Notes: a model not told the origin generated them from the sequence alone. A stretch of 64,000 nucleotides of DNA from Xylanibacillus composti (GCF_018403685.1 NZ_BOVK01000011.1:62001-126000); one strand, 5' to 3'; shown: positions 45,188-55,259, numbered from the stretch's first letter. Made by a program: numbers and translations.

Positions 45188-46110
45188 AGCTGATCCTCCT
45201 TCGTCATGCGAAATGCTCCCGGGAGCAGCTCGCTGACGGTTGTTGTCCGCATATTCCCCTTTGCATTTCCCAATATAACGGGCATGTCCGGCGGACATAG
45301 CTCAGCCATCACCTGGCGGCATATCCCGCAGGGAGTAATGGGTTCCTCTGTTTCTCCCATGACAGCAATGGCGCGAAAACCTCCGGCCTTCACTCCATCC
45401 GCAATGGCGCGGAATAATGCCGTACGTTCTGCACAATTGGTAGGGCCGTATGCGCTATTCTCCACATTGCAGCCGTAATGAATCCGGCCGTGCACATCCA
45501 ACAGCGCCGCCCCTACCCAAAAGTTTGAATATGGCGCATACGCTCTCTTGCCGGCCTCTCGCGCATGCTCCAGCAGCTCTTCCGCCTTAAGCTCACCTGC
45601 TGACATGTTACTCTCTCCCTTCTGATCATTCATAGTATATCCCGACTTGTATGCGCGGGCAAACAGCACGTACACGACAGCGCCCGCCAATAATGCCAGA
45701 ACCATATATAAGGCGAATTTGCTTGCGAGTGCGGCGCCGGAATCCATGACTCGGTTCAGCAAGGCGGAACCGAATACGATGATGCACACCGCAACGGCGA
45801 ATACAGCAGCGGCAAGCACTGCCGCGGCCGCCGTATCCTTGGCGGCTTTGGCCAGCGGGTGCGGGCGGGGCATGGATAAATCAACCATCTTTTCCGTAGT
45901 CGTGTTCCACAGCTCTGCGGCAATCGTCATGACAATCGCCAATAGCACCCACAAGGTCTCAAGCGGCCCGATATCCAGTATCAGTGAAAAAACGACGGCC
46001 AGAGCGGCCGCCGCAAAGTGAAATCGCATGTTTCGCTGAGTAGACAAAGCGTAGGCGACACCGTGAAAAGCCCATCGAAAACTGCGGGCGAACGATTTGA
46101 CGGTTTTCAA
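45184..46110 (-). CDS. Diacylglycerol kinase-cytidine deaminase fusion (dgkA-cdd)
   Basis: One uninterrupted 308-codon frame. Residues 1-110 are a DgkA/undecaprenol kinase domain: [22 protein letters not shown] at the start, [32 protein letters not shown] with the catalytic ELWNTxxE motif, and three membrane helices. A fourth hydrophobic helix follows (about 128-150). Residues 170-308 are cytidine deaminase with zinc ligands in NCAERTALF and PCGICRQVM. In relatives these are separate adjacent genes; here no stop separates them. ATG 45606 (MSAGEL) is preceded by AGAAGGGAG, so free Cdd could also be made. The fusion start is TTG 46110, overlapping the ybeY stop. Confidence 0.85.
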   Translation of the reverse strand: MKTVKSFARSFRWAFHGVAYALSTQRNMRFHFAAAALAVVFSLILDIGPLETLWVLLAIVMTIAAELWNTTTEKMVDLSMPRPHPLAKAAKDTAAAAVLAAAVFAVAVCIIVFGSALLNRVMDSGAALASKFALYMVLALLAGAVVYVLFARAYKSGYTMNDQKGESNMSAGELKAEELLEHAREAGKRAYAPYSNFWVGAALLDVHGRIHYGCNVENSAYGPTNCAERTALFRAIADGVKAGGFRAIAVMGETEEPITPCGICRQVMAELCPPDMPVILGNAKGNMRTTTVSELLPGAFRMTKEDQL

Positions 46111-46619
46111 CGCGAAAGCCCCGCTTGCTGTAAAAGGTGCTCCTGCTTGGCAAACATCTCTTTCTCCTCCTGCTCGCTTCCGTGGTCGTACCCAAGCAGA
46201 TGCAGCAGCCCGTGCACGAACAAGAAGCCAAGCTCCCGTTCCAAGGAGTGCCCATATTCCTCACTCTGCTCCAGTGCTTTCGGAACAGAAATAAGGATGT
46301 CTCCGAGCAGCTCGCCATCGCTCTCGTCCAGCGCAGTTTCTTCTTCTTCGAGCTCCAGCTCATCGTAATTGATGGAGATGTCTTCCTCTGTCATTTCCGT
46401 TAGTGCAAAGGACAGCACATCCGTCGGCCGGTCTATTCCCCGGTAATCCCGATTCAGTTGCTGGATCGCGTCGTTGTCGATGAAGGTCAACGAGACGATG
46501 CCCGATTCCAAACCTTCTTGTCGGGCTGCAGCCGCCAACAGCTTATCGAGCAGCTTACCGAGCCCGCCCGGCAAGGCAACCTGCTCCTGCTCATTGGTCC
46601 ATTCAAGCTTTACTGTCAT
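46107..46619 (-). CDS. ybeY: Endoribonuclease YbeY
   Basis: Zinc-dependent endoribonuclease of rRNA maturation and ribosome quality control, 170 aa. The zinc motif HGLLHLLGYDH is at about residue 134, and RGIDRPTDVLSF near 60 is the family signature. An acidic insertion (ELELEEEETALDESDGE, about 85-102) is longer than in E. coli. It starts 3 bp after pgpH and overlaps the next start. Confidence 0.93.
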   Translation of the reverse strand: MTVKLEWTNEQEQVALPGGLGKLLDKLLAAAARQEGLESGIVSLTFIDNDAIQQLNRDYRGIDRPTDVLSFALTEMTEEDISINYDELELEEEETALDESDGELLGDILISVPKALEQSEEYGHSLERELGFLFVHGLLHLLGYDHGSEQEEKEMFAKQEHLLQQAGLSR

Positions 46620-46621
46620 AG

Positions 46622-48829
46622 TTATCCGCCTTCTTTGTTTGGTTTGGGCAGCTCCGGATATTCGATCCGGGAATGGAAAATCCCTAGTAATGATTCTTTC
46701 AAACTGCGGCCTACTGTATGCAGTTCCTTGATCGTCAAATCACACTCGTTGAATTGATCGTCTTCCAGCCTGTCCTTGATGATTTTGTCCACCATAATAT
46801 CAATCTGTTCGATTGTTGGATTGCGCAAGGATCGAACCGCTGCTTCCACACAGTCCGCGATGCCGACTACTGCCGCTTCTTTGGTCTGCGCTTTCGGCCC
46901 CGGGTAACGATAATCGGATTCTTTCACTTCCGCTGCGTCCGCGCCCTCCAGCTCGGCAAGCTTCACAGCCTTGTGGTAGAAAAACTTCAGCAAGGTTGTA
47001 CCGTGATGCTGTTCGGCAATGTCCTGCAGCTGCTTCGGCAGCTTGTATTCTTTCAGCAATTCGACCCCATCCCGCGCGTGAGCATGAATGATGGAGGCGC
47101 TGAGTGCAGGCTCCATGTGATCGTGCGGGTTTTCGCGGTTGCCTTGATTTTCGATGAAATAGCTAGGGCGCTTTGTCTTGCCTACATCGTGATAGAAGGA
47201 GCCGACCCGGCACAGCAATCCATTCGCGCCAATTGCTTCGGCTGCAGCTTCCGACAAGTTGCCCACCATGACACTGTGATGATACGTACCCGGCGTTTCT
47301 GTCAGCAGCTTCCGCAGCAGCGGGTGGTTCGGGCTAGAGAGCTCGACGAGCTTCAAAGAGGACAGAATGCCGAACGATACTTCGAAAAATGGCAGCAGGC
47401 CGATGACCAGCACGGCAGTAACCAACCCGCTCAGCAGTGCAAATATGATGCTGGACATTACATATTCGCTCTGGCCGGAGAGCAAAATAATCGAGGCCAG
47501 CGACAATGCTGAGAACACAGAAACGAGAAGACCCGCCCGCAAAATGGTAGAGCGCTGACTCGCTTTCTGGATTGCAAACACAGATGCGATGCATACCGTG
47601 AGGGCCACGAAGCCGAACTGGTAATCGAACAGCAGTTGACCCGGCTGTGTGTTGAAGATAAGACTGGCCATGATGCTGAACAAGACCGAAGACAGAAATG
47701 CAAGCGCATCATCCAGCAAAATCGCGATCAACATGCTTCCCAGCGCCACTGGTGCCAAGTAGCCAATGTACGGGTAATCCAGCCCTTGTCCAAGCGAAAC
47801 AATTTTCATCAGCAGTAAATTTATTACAAAGATAAGTGCGAGCATCAAGAGCTGTGCGTTATTTTGCTTAATAGGCAGCCTGCTTCGGCGAGTAAACAAA
47901 TAAATGACGAAGACAAACAGCGACACCAGCAAGATCAACCCAAGCTCCGGCCAGTAGCTGACACGATCCTTCAACAATCCCATCTGGGCAAGCTTGTCAT
48001 ACGCCTCATCTGTAATTCTCTCATTCTCTTTGACAATAATATCGCCGACTCGTATAAAGATCGGATCGACAGCGTTGCGCGCATCTTCCCGCGCCTTCAG
48101 CGTTGCCGCCTCATCGTAGAACTGGTTCGGCAGTACCGAGAACCGGATAATCTCCTGAACCAGCTCCCTTGCATTGGCGCTCGACAGAGAGGAAGCATTT
48201 ACAAGCTCGGGGACCTTCCCCCTCGCGGTAGAAGTATCCCTCATCTTGTCGGTTGTCAACCGGGATACGATGTCTCTCGCAACGCCTCGCATTTCCTGAA
48301 TAGCGCTTAAAGACAGCCGCGGAAACTTGAAATAGATCTCTTCAGGAATTCGGTATTTCTGCTCGTTGAGCCGTTTCTCCACTTCCGCTGAGAGCCGTTC
48401 GTTCGTACCGGCTTTGTCCAGCAGCTTGTCAAGCGTTTCTACATGCATCTGCTCGAAGAAGCCTTTGTAGATGTCCACTTTCTCGCTCGTGCTGAACTGC
48501 GTGTCCCCGTTAATCTGCTCCAGCTTGGCCAGGATCGTATCGGCAAGCTCCAAGCTATCCGGATTGAGCGTGGTGTATACATCCTCAACTTGCCGCACGG
48601 CCTGCTCCTGCGCCTTCACTGTCGCGGCCTCATCCGGGATTTCCTTCGTGGCGCGAATCGTCCGGTCGCTGACAGCCCCCGCTTCCAGATCGTACGTTTC
48701 AATAATGATATTTCCAGCCAGCGTTACATAAAAGAAAACGCCCAGCACGAAAAACAGAAGAAAGCGCACGAAGGCGCTGTTTTTCCAACCGGAATATTTC
48801 CATTTCCACTGCCAAAATTTGCGGGCCAT
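46622..48829 (-). CDS. pgpH: Membrane cyclic-di-AMP phosphodiesterase PgpH (7TMR-HD)
   Basis: Degrades c-di-AMP to pApA. The 735-aa protein has one N-terminal helix (about residues 17-38), a large extracellular 7TMR-HDED domain (about 45-280), a seven-helix membrane domain (about 295-480), and a cytoplasmic HD domain with RKLLTETPGTYHHSVMVGNL and the HD pair in SFYHDVGKTKRPSYF near 548. Equivalent to B. subtilis yqfF and placed between phoH and ybeY as there. Confidence 0.94.
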   Translation of the reverse strand: MARKFWQWKWKYSGWKNSAFVRFLLFFVLGVFFYVTLAGNIIIETYDLEAGAVSDRTIRATKEIPDEAATVKAQEQAVRQVEDVYTTLNPDSLELADTILAKLEQINGDTQFSTSEKVDIYKGFFEQMHVETLDKLLDKAGTNERLSAEVEKRLNEQKYRIPEEIYFKFPRLSLSAIQEMRGVARDIVSRLTTDKMRDTSTARGKVPELVNASSLSSANARELVQEIIRFSVLPNQFYDEAATLKAREDARNAVDPIFIRVGDIIVKENERITDEAYDKLAQMGLLKDRVSYWPELGLILLVSLFVFVIYLFTRRSRLPIKQNNAQLLMLALIFVINLLLMKIVSLGQGLDYPYIGYLAPVALGSMLIAILLDDALAFLSSVLFSIMASLIFNTQPGQLLFDYQFGFVALTVCIASVFAIQKASQRSTILRAGLLVSVFSALSLASIILLSGQSEYVMSSIIFALLSGLVTAVLVIGLLPFFEVSFGILSSLKLVELSSPNHPLLRKLLTETPGTYHHSVMVGNLSEAAAEAIGANGLLCRVGSFYHDVGKTKRPSYFIENQGNRENPHDHMEPALSASIIHAHARDGVELLKEYKLPKQLQDIAEQHHGTTLLKFFYHKAVKLAELEGADAAEVKESDYRYPGPKAQTKEAAVVGIADCVEAAVRSLRNPTIEQIDIMVDKIIKDRLEDDQFNECDLTIKELHTVGRSLKESLLGIFHSRIEYPELPKPNKEGG

Positions 48830-48846
48830 ATCTGTCAGTCCTCTCT

Positions 48847-49818
<972 letters not shown>

Positions 49819-49824
49819 AAGGCC

Positions 49825-51016
49825 TCATTCTCCTTGCACAATGACTTGTTCTCCAGCGATCGTTTGGTTCACTTCAAAATGTGCTTTCATATAAACTTTA
49901 CCACTCTCACTGCGTTCATGCAAAACATTTTGTTCCCGAATTTCCGCATCTTCGCCCGCCTTCAGCAGCAGATCCGCACGTGCCTGCTGGAGGGCGATTT
50001 CCTTGGCTTCCTTCACCTCCAGAGCGGTCTCCTCCATGCGAATTTCCAACACCTTTTCGTTCATCCAGCCAAAGGGCAATTCCCAGTTGCGCCATCTGAT
50101 CTTGTGTACCTCCTGGATCAAATCCTGATCGGCGAAGCCTGTGTCCCCATACCCCTTCACTTTCAAGGCGCGTGTTCCAAAAAGCAGGTAATCACGCTCC
50201 CTGACGTTCCCCGTATAGACGTGATGCCTTTGCGTAAGCGGTACGGCCATGTCATATTCATACCATACTAATCCTTTGACATCGCCTTCCGCCACCACAA
50301 CTTCCGAGTGCTCCTCGTCGCCAAGTATGCCCGAGATCAATATGTCCCCTTTGCGCACCCTTTGGTTTACCCGCACCTGTGGAACGCCGCGGACCGCCTG
50401 GATGTCTGTAATCACGGCATCATGAGTGGCAACCACGTGACGTGGGCTTTTCAGCTGCTGTGCTTCGGGAATCGTTGATTCCACAATTTTGATCTGCACC
50501 GTCGTGCCGTTTATTTCAACTCCGATCCAGGTCGCATCCGGCAATTTGCGCGTCAAGGCGTAAGCAATTTGATCCGGATCGGGCAAGCGGAATTTCCATT
50601 GCAGCGGGTACACGCCGGCTTCTTGAGCAGCTTGCCTGATCTCGTCCTTGCTCAGCCTGTCGTTCCCGCTTATGTCTACGCGCCAGACCAAGTTCGACAG
50701 CACGTACAATCCGAGAATAAAAAAAAACAATGCCGCCCATAAACACCTTGCGCGAGGAAAGACGCTCCAGCATAAACGGAAAGCCCTGGCGTTCCGTCAC
50801 ATGCACCCTACAGCCTGTCTGTTTCAAAAGCGGCCTAAGACGGTAGAAATGCGGCAAGCGCACATACATGCACACCGTGTCGGCTTTCCTCTCCATCTGC
50901 CAAAACCGGAGCCGCTCCTGCAGCATCCGGTTCATCAATTCCTCAATATGGTCACCCCGCACGGCGATTTGTATGTATCCCAGCCACCATTCGAGCGATC
51001 CGCTGCGCATTGTCAT
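49825..51016 (-). pseudogene. yqfD: Sporulation protein YqfD, interrupted at a T9 run
   Basis: Membrane sporulation protein transcribed with yqfC. The N-terminal part (from ATG 51016, after GAGGGGGG) reads SGSLEWWLGYIQIAVRGD through LERLSSRKVFMGG, then enters T9 (A9 at 50719-50727 on the plus strand) and leaves frame. Shifting by one base gives the expected helix FFILGLYVLSNLVWRVDISG and continues, with no further stop, to 49825. The span is 1192 nt, one base more than whole codons: eight T instead of nine would give a normal 396-aa YqfD. Possible causes are assembly error, a real mutation, or a run used for transcriptional slippage. Confidence 0.88.
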
Positions 51017-51039
51017 AAGCCCCCCTCATCTTCATCCTT

Positions 51040-51321
51040 TTATTCAGGCAAATAGCGAATATCATGAATCGTTCCTTCAATCAGCACTTCTTCCGGTAAT
51101 ATCGCGCGAATGACCAGTTCTTCACCCGCGACCTCCATATTGCCGACACTGAGCTGCAAGCGAAGCAGCGAGGAAGAGAAATGCAGAACGCCCCGATGAT
51201 TTTCGATATACAATTGCATATTGCCAACCAAGGTTACGCGCGGCAGATCAAAGATGACATCCTGCGGCAAATCGAGAACACTAGCGGTAAATCGTCGCAA
51301 TCTCCGTTGTAAACGGCGCAT
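51040..51321 (-). CDS. yqfC: Sporulation protein YqfC
   Basis: A 93-aa YabP/YqfC family protein with LDLPQDVIFDLPRVTLVGNMQLYIENHRG near residue 17 (in outline) and an all-beta pattern. YabP/YqfC proteins act in mother-cell stages of spore formation. AGGAGGGAG precedes the ATG. It begins about 30 bp after a predicted sigma-E start site and is followed by yqfD 23 bp later. Confidence 0.9.
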   Translation of the reverse strand: MRRLQRRLRRFTASVLDLPQDVIFDLPRVTLVGNMQLYIENHRGVLHFSSSLLRLQLSVGNMEVAGEELVIRAILPEEVLIEGTIHDIRYLPE

Positions 51322-51357
51322 ACTGCGTGCTCCCTCCTGTCTGACATCGCTTCTATC

Positions 51358-51386
51358 ACCTTATGCGGCAAAGGGGGCAAATATGA
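51358..51386 (-). promoter_or_regulatory. Sigma-E promoter of yqfCD
   Basis: On the minus strand TCATATT (51380-51386), 14-bp spacer, CATAAGGT (51358-51365). This fits the sigma-E pattern (KMATATT, 14 bp, CATAnnnT) exactly, 37 bp before the yqfC start. yqfCD belong to the sigma-E regulon in B. subtilis. Confidence 0.82.
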
Positions 51387-51482
51387 GGAAAAGGGCGGGC
51401 TTCAGACAATCGCATACGGGCAGTTTTTGCGGCGGAGACAGGCTGCTGCGTCTGCATCGTCTGCCATGCCTCCTGCAAAAGA

Positions 51483-51530
51483 AAAAAAGCGGCTGGGCTG
51501 GTGTTCAACACACCGCCCAACCGCTTTTGA
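51483..51530 (-). terminator. Terminator of the third binding-protein gene
   Basis: On the minus strand AAAAGCGGTTGGGCGGTG, short loop, CACCAGCCCAGCCGCTTTT with two mismatches, followed by T-run. Strong terminator separating the transporter island from yqfC. Confidence 0.9.
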
Positions 51531-51592
51531 ATTGGCTTAGCTCTCTTTTGAACAGTGTTCTCCGTTCAGAGGACAGCCTGTTCCTTTCCGTA

Positions 51593-53158
51593 TTACTGAT
51601 TCGCCTTGAACTCGTCGAACTGTCTTTGTTTCTCGGCGATAATATCCCGCAAGCCTGCAGCTTCCAGCTTCTCAATGTAGCGCGGCAGCACTTCATCCGG
51701 GTTGACAGCACCTGTATCCAGCTGCGCATCGTACTCTTTGCGGACATTTACAATTTGCGCCACTTGTGTTTTGACTGGCTCTGCATTAAACGTAAAGCCA
51801 AGGCCGGGGGAGACGGTGCCGCTTGCGTTGAATTCCTTGTACTGCTCCCATTTTTGCGGATCTTCTGTCTCCCACAAATTGTTCAGGAACATGCTGCCCA
51901 GCATCCAAGCGGAACCTAGCGCATAGTCAGCCGTTTTCTCAGTCGGCGTCATCATGCTGTCGCCGTTCAAGGCATAATGCTCGCCCTCAATGCCGAAATT
52001 CAACAGGTTGTTCAGATACTTGTCTGTGTGCAGCAGGTTGATAAACATCATAGCACGTTCCGGATTGTCAGACGTTCTCGAGATGGCCAGCATGGAGCCT
52101 GCCGTCTCGCTAGTTGCGATCGTGGCGCCAGTGACCTCGATTTGTCTCAGCTTGCCGATCAGTCCCGTTGCGCTTTCTGTTTCAATGTCTTTTCCAGGCT
52201 TCAACGAAGCTGGAATCATAAAGACGTTGCCAGCCTTCATCGCGTCCTGAGCGGACAAAGTTGTCGTTGTAGCATCCTGATTGATGTATCCAGCTCTGAA
52301 GTATTCATGGGCCAGCTTCAGGTTTTCCAGGTAACGATCAATTTCATGGCGCGGCCTTACAGTCAAACCGTTCGGGTCGTCCTTCAGCAGCACGCCAGGA
52401 ATGTTGGCGTCGCCCAAGTAATCGAATTCAGCGAGATAGTGGACGTTGAAGTTCTCGCCATCCCGGAAGAACAGCGGGATCATTTCCGGCTTCGCTTCTT
52501 TTACTTTCTGCAGGATAGGGCCGAGGTCAGCATTGGACTTGACGGAATCCATGTTAAGCCCCAGCTCTTCGGCGATATCCGTACGGTAAATATAACCGGC
52601 CGAAGCCGCAAGCTCCTTGTTAGTCGGAATGCCGTAGTTTTTGCCGTCAATTTTGGATCCGTTGATAAATGCCGGGTCCAAAGAGTTGACAATCGATTGG
52701 CCTGCTTCCGTATTCGCCAACAGATCGTCCAGCTCCAAGAATGCGCCCTTCGACACATTCACCGCATAGTTGCTCCATTGTGCCGTGAAGAAAATGTCCA
52801 TCGGCTCTTGGGAGGCGATCATCAAATTGACTTTTTCATCCCATTGTCCCCATTCGATTGGCTGAATGTCAATCGTCGCATTGATCTTCTCTTTCAGATA
52901 CTCGTTGATTTTCGCCATTACTACGTCATGATCTTTTTGTTTCGTAGCCGGGAAAACCATCTTCAGTTCGTAGGGCTCCAAATTTGAGGCGGCACTGTTG
53001 CCGTCTCCAGTCCCTTCGCTGGTGTTGTTCGAGCTTTCGCCTGTACTAGTGTTCCCCCCGCTGTTGCTGTTGTTGCTGCCTGCGCATGCTGCCAATACAA
53101 GCGACATCGTGAATACGAGCACGAGCAGCATCAGCATGCTTTTCTTAGCTGATCTCAT
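51593..53158 (-). CDS. Carbohydrate ABC transporter binding lipoprotein, copy 1 (LplA-like)
   Basis: Extracellular family 1 solute-binding protein of the LplA/YtcQ type, 521 aa. Signal peptide with lipobox LVLAAC (Cys near residue 25), a Ser/Asn/Gly linker, then the binding domain: KQKDHDVVMAKINEYLKEKINA, PMDIFFTAQWSNYA and KNYGIPTNKELAAS. It shares this layout with the two neighbouring copies along the whole length, so the three arose by duplication. It has its own promoter region with a 39-bp element and a cre-like site, and its own terminator, so it can be expressed apart from the permeases. Ligand unknown; LplB/LplC partners usually import oligosaccharides. Confidence 0.88.
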   Translation of the reverse strand: MRSAKKSMLMLLVLVFTMSLVLAACAGSNNSNSGGNTSTGESSNNTSEGTGDGNSAASNLEPYELKMVFPATKQKDHDVVMAKINEYLKEKINATIDIQPIEWGQWDEKVNLMIASQEPMDIFFTAQWSNYAVNVSKGAFLELDDLLANTEAGQSIVNSLDPAFINGSKIDGKNYGIPTNKELAASAGYIYRTDIAEELGLNMDSVKSNADLGPILQKVKEAKPEMIPLFFRDGENFNVHYLAEFDYLGDANIPGVLLKDDPNGLTVRPRHEIDRYLENLKLAHEYFRAGYINQDATTTTLSAQDAMKAGNVFMIPASLKPGKDIETESATGLIGKLRQIEVTGATIATSETAGSMLAISRTSDNPERAMMFINLLHTDKYLNNLLNFGIEGEHYALNGDSMMTPTEKTADYALGSAWMLGSMFLNNLWETEDPQKWEQYKEFNASGTVSPGLGFTFNAEPVKTQVAQIVNVRKEYDAQLDTGAVNPDEVLPRYIEKLEAAGLRDIIAEKQRQFDEFKANQ

Positions 53159-53239
53159 TTCTTCAACCTCCCCATAAATAATAAAATTCTTTTCATATGA
53201 TCCGGGATGCGGGATCTAGAGCATCGCTGTTATTCTTCA

Positions 53240-53253
53240 TGAATGCGTTTTCC
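53240..53253 (-). promoter_or_regulatory. cre-like site before binding-protein copy 1
   Basis: TGAATGCGTTTTCC on the plus strand (minus GGAAAACGCATTCA), one or two mismatches to the CcpA site WTGNAANCGNWNNCW. About 20 bp downstream of a TATATT -10-like sequence (53273-53278), a position suited to repression. Confidence 0.55.
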
Positions 53254-53297
53254 CGACCGAATACTGTTCCATAATATACCTGAAGTCGTTTTTTCGG

Positions 53298-53336
53298 CTA
53301 TCGCGATTATGGCTAAGTTAACCCATTTGTGACATT
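53298..53336 (-). promoter_or_regulatory. 39-bp shared upstream element, copy 1
   Basis: 28 of 39 positions are identical to the element at 55170-55208 and 22 of 39 to that at 58983-59021; the best part on the minus strand is ATGTCAcAAAtGgGTTA. It ends 20 bp before the -10-like TATATT, typical for an AraC-family activator site. Likely target of the YesN-type regulator; inferred. Confidence 0.6.
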
Positions 53337-53359
53337 ATTCTAAATTTTTAGATAAATAG

Positions 53360-53391
53360 GGGAGTCCTCTGCTGCTTACCGAGGCTCCCCA
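53360..53391 (-). terminator. Terminator after binding-protein copy 2
   Basis: On the minus strand GGGGAG (53386-53391), interrupted CTC/GAG pairs, CTCCCC (53360-53365), followed by TATTTATC. Modest stem, weak T-tract. Confidence 0.6.
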
Positions 53392-53415
53392 ACGTGTAAT
53401 CACCGCATTTGCAGT

Positions 53416-54969
53416 TTATTTATTTGCAAGAAACTCGTCGAATTGTCTTTGCTTCTCGGCAATGACATCGTCGATACCGGCTGCCTTCAGCTTGTTGATG
53501 TAGTTCGGCAGCACATCATCCGGATCAACGGCCCCTGTATCGAGTGCCGCGTCAAATTCTTTGCGCACATTGACCAAAGCAGCAACCTGCGTTTTGACCG
53601 GCTCAGCGTCAAAGGTAAAGCCGAGACCAGGAGATGGCTTGCCGCCTTCGTTGAACTCTCTGAACTTCTCCCATTTTTGCGGATCCTCAGAATCCCATAC
53701 GTAGTTCAGGAATTGGTTGCCGAGCATCCAGGCAGAACCAAGCGCGTAATCGCCCGCTTTTTCAGTCGGCGTGATGATTTCCCCATCGCGGGAATAATGA
53801 ACATCCTCAATACCGAAGTTCAACAGGTTGTTCAGATACTTGTCCGTATGCAGCAGGCTGATAAACATCATGGCCCGTTCCGGATCATCCGAAGTCGTTG
53901 AGATGGCCAGCATGGAGCCTGCCGTTTCGGATGTTGCAATCGTTTTACCTGTCAATTCGATTTGCTTGAGCTTGCCTACCAGTCCGGTCGCGCTGGCAAG
54001 TTCCGCATCCTTGCCCGGCTTGAGGGACGCAGTGGTCATAAATACATTGCCGGCTTTCAAAGCATCCTGCGCGGAAAGAGTAGTCGTAGTTGCATCCTGG
54101 TTAATGTAGCCTGCTTGGAAGAACTCCCTGGCAAGCTTCAAATTATTGAGATATCGATCAAATTCATAACGCGGCTTAATTGTCGTATCATCCTGATCCT
54201 TCAAGATGACGCCCGGTACATCCGCATCGCCCAGGAAGTCGAATTCAGCGAAATAATGGACGTTGAAGTTCTCCCCTTCCCGGAAGAAGAGCGGGATCAT
54301 CTCAGGCTTTTCTGCTTTGACCTTCTGCAGAATCGGACCAAGATCCTCTACGGATTTTATCGAGTCCATTTCCAATCCAAGTTCCTCTGCAATGTCTGTA
54401 CGGTAAACAACGCCCGCGGATGCAGCCAATTCCTTATTCGTCGGAATACCGTAATTCTTGCCGCCGATTTTGGAGCCTTCCAGGAATGCCGAATCCAGGC
54501 TGTTCACAATCGCCTTGCCGGCATCTGTATTGGCAAGCAAGTCGCCAAGATCCATGAATGCGCCTTTAGAGACATTGACTGCGTAGTTGCTCCATTGTGC
54601 CGTGAAATAAATGTCCATCGGCTCGCGAGATGCGATCATCAGGTTCACTTTGTCGTCCCATTGACCCCACTCGATTGGCTGAATGTCAATTGTTGCATTG
54701 ATTTTTTCCTTCAGGTACTCATTGATTTTTTCCACAACCATGTCATGATCTTTTTGCTTCGTTCCCGGGAATGCAAATTTCAGTTCGTACGGGGCCAAAC
54801 CGCTGTTTTCGCTTCCGCCGGCTGCATCGGACTCCCCGTTGTTGCTGCCCCCGGCATCGACTGCATTCCCGCTGCTTGCAGGTTCATTGTTGCCGCCGCA
54901 AGCCGCCAACACCATAGACATTGCGAAGACCAAGACCAGCATTAGCAAGTTCTTTCTCGTTGTCTTCAT
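53416..54969 (-). CDS. Carbohydrate ABC transporter binding lipoprotein, copy 2 (LplA-like)
   Basis: A 517-aa lipoprotein paralogous to its two neighbours; lipobox MVLAAC (Cys near residue 24), acidic low-complexity linker, then ELKFAFPGTKQKDHDMVVEKI, PMDIYFTAQWSNYA and KNYGIPTNKELAAS. It is closer to copy 1 than to copy 3 in the stretch around NYGIPTNKELAASAG and VNSLD. A 344-bp gap upstream contains a 39-bp element, a -10-like sequence, a cre-like site and a 16-bp palindrome, so it has its own promoter. Terminated by a modest hairpin before copy 1. Confidence 0.88.
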   Translation of the reverse strand: MKTTRKNLLMLVLVFAMSMVLAACGGNNEPASSGNAVDAGGSNNGESDAAGGSENSGLAPYELKFAFPGTKQKDHDMVVEKINEYLKEKINATIDIQPIEWGQWDDKVNLMIASREPMDIYFTAQWSNYAVNVSKGAFMDLGDLLANTDAGKAIVNSLDSAFLEGSKIGGKNYGIPTNKELAASAGVVYRTDIAEELGLEMDSIKSVEDLGPILQKVKAEKPEMIPLFFREGENFNVHYFAEFDFLGDADVPGVILKDQDDTTIKPRYEFDRYLNNLKLAREFFQAGYINQDATTTTLSAQDALKAGNVFMTTASLKPGKDAELASATGLVGKLKQIELTGKTIATSETAGSMLAISTTSDDPERAMMFISLLHTDKYLNNLLNFGIEDVHYSRDGEIITPTEKAGDYALGSAWMLGNQFLNYVWDSEDPQKWEKFREFNEGGKPSPGLGFTFDAEPVKTQVAALVNVRKEFDAALDTGAVDPDDVLPNYINKLKAAGIDDVIAEKQRQFDEFLANK

Positions 54970-55102
54970 GTGATAAAAACCTCCCCTGAATATATGATAT
55001 ATATGCTATCCGGCAATAAAACCGGGAATAGCCCCAGTCACATTCTCCAGCGAATAAGCATGAAAAGAAGAACGCGCGTTCAGCAGAATGAATCGCGGTA
55101 AT

Positions 55103-55118
55103 TTTCTAATATTAGAAA
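55103..55118. promoter_or_regulatory. Perfect 16-bp palindrome before binding-protein copy 2
   Basis: TTTCTAATATTAGAAA, an uninterrupted palindrome whose right end overlaps the cre-like site. Possible operator of an unnamed regulator; AT-rich content makes chance more likely than for a GC-rich site. Confidence 0.4.
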
Positions 55119-55127
55119 GCGTTTTCT
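55114..55127 (-). promoter_or_regulatory. cre-like site before binding-protein copy 2
   Basis: AGAAAGCGTTTTCT, with the full core GAAAGCGTTTTC of the CcpA site; only the outer T and A differ. It lies about 16 bp downstream of the -10-like TAATAT (55144-55149). Confidence 0.65.
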
Positions 55128-55169
55128 TTTTCCTTTCACTTCTATATTAGTGGCTTTCAAAGACACCAT

Positions 55170-55208
55170 CTATCACAATCATGAGCGAGGTAACACTTTT
55201 ATGACATT
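55170..55208 (-). promoter_or_regulatory. 39-bp shared upstream element, copy 2
   Basis: Same element as at 53298-53336 (28/39 identical), minus-strand core ATGTCAtAAAaGtGTTAcCT. It ends 21 bp before the -10-like TAATAT and 42 bp before the cre-like site, almost the same spacing as in copy 1. Confidence 0.6.
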
Positions 55209-55259
55209 TGCGCGATTTTTTTACAATTCCGAACAGCGTCTCGCTTCTTAGAACAAGCT

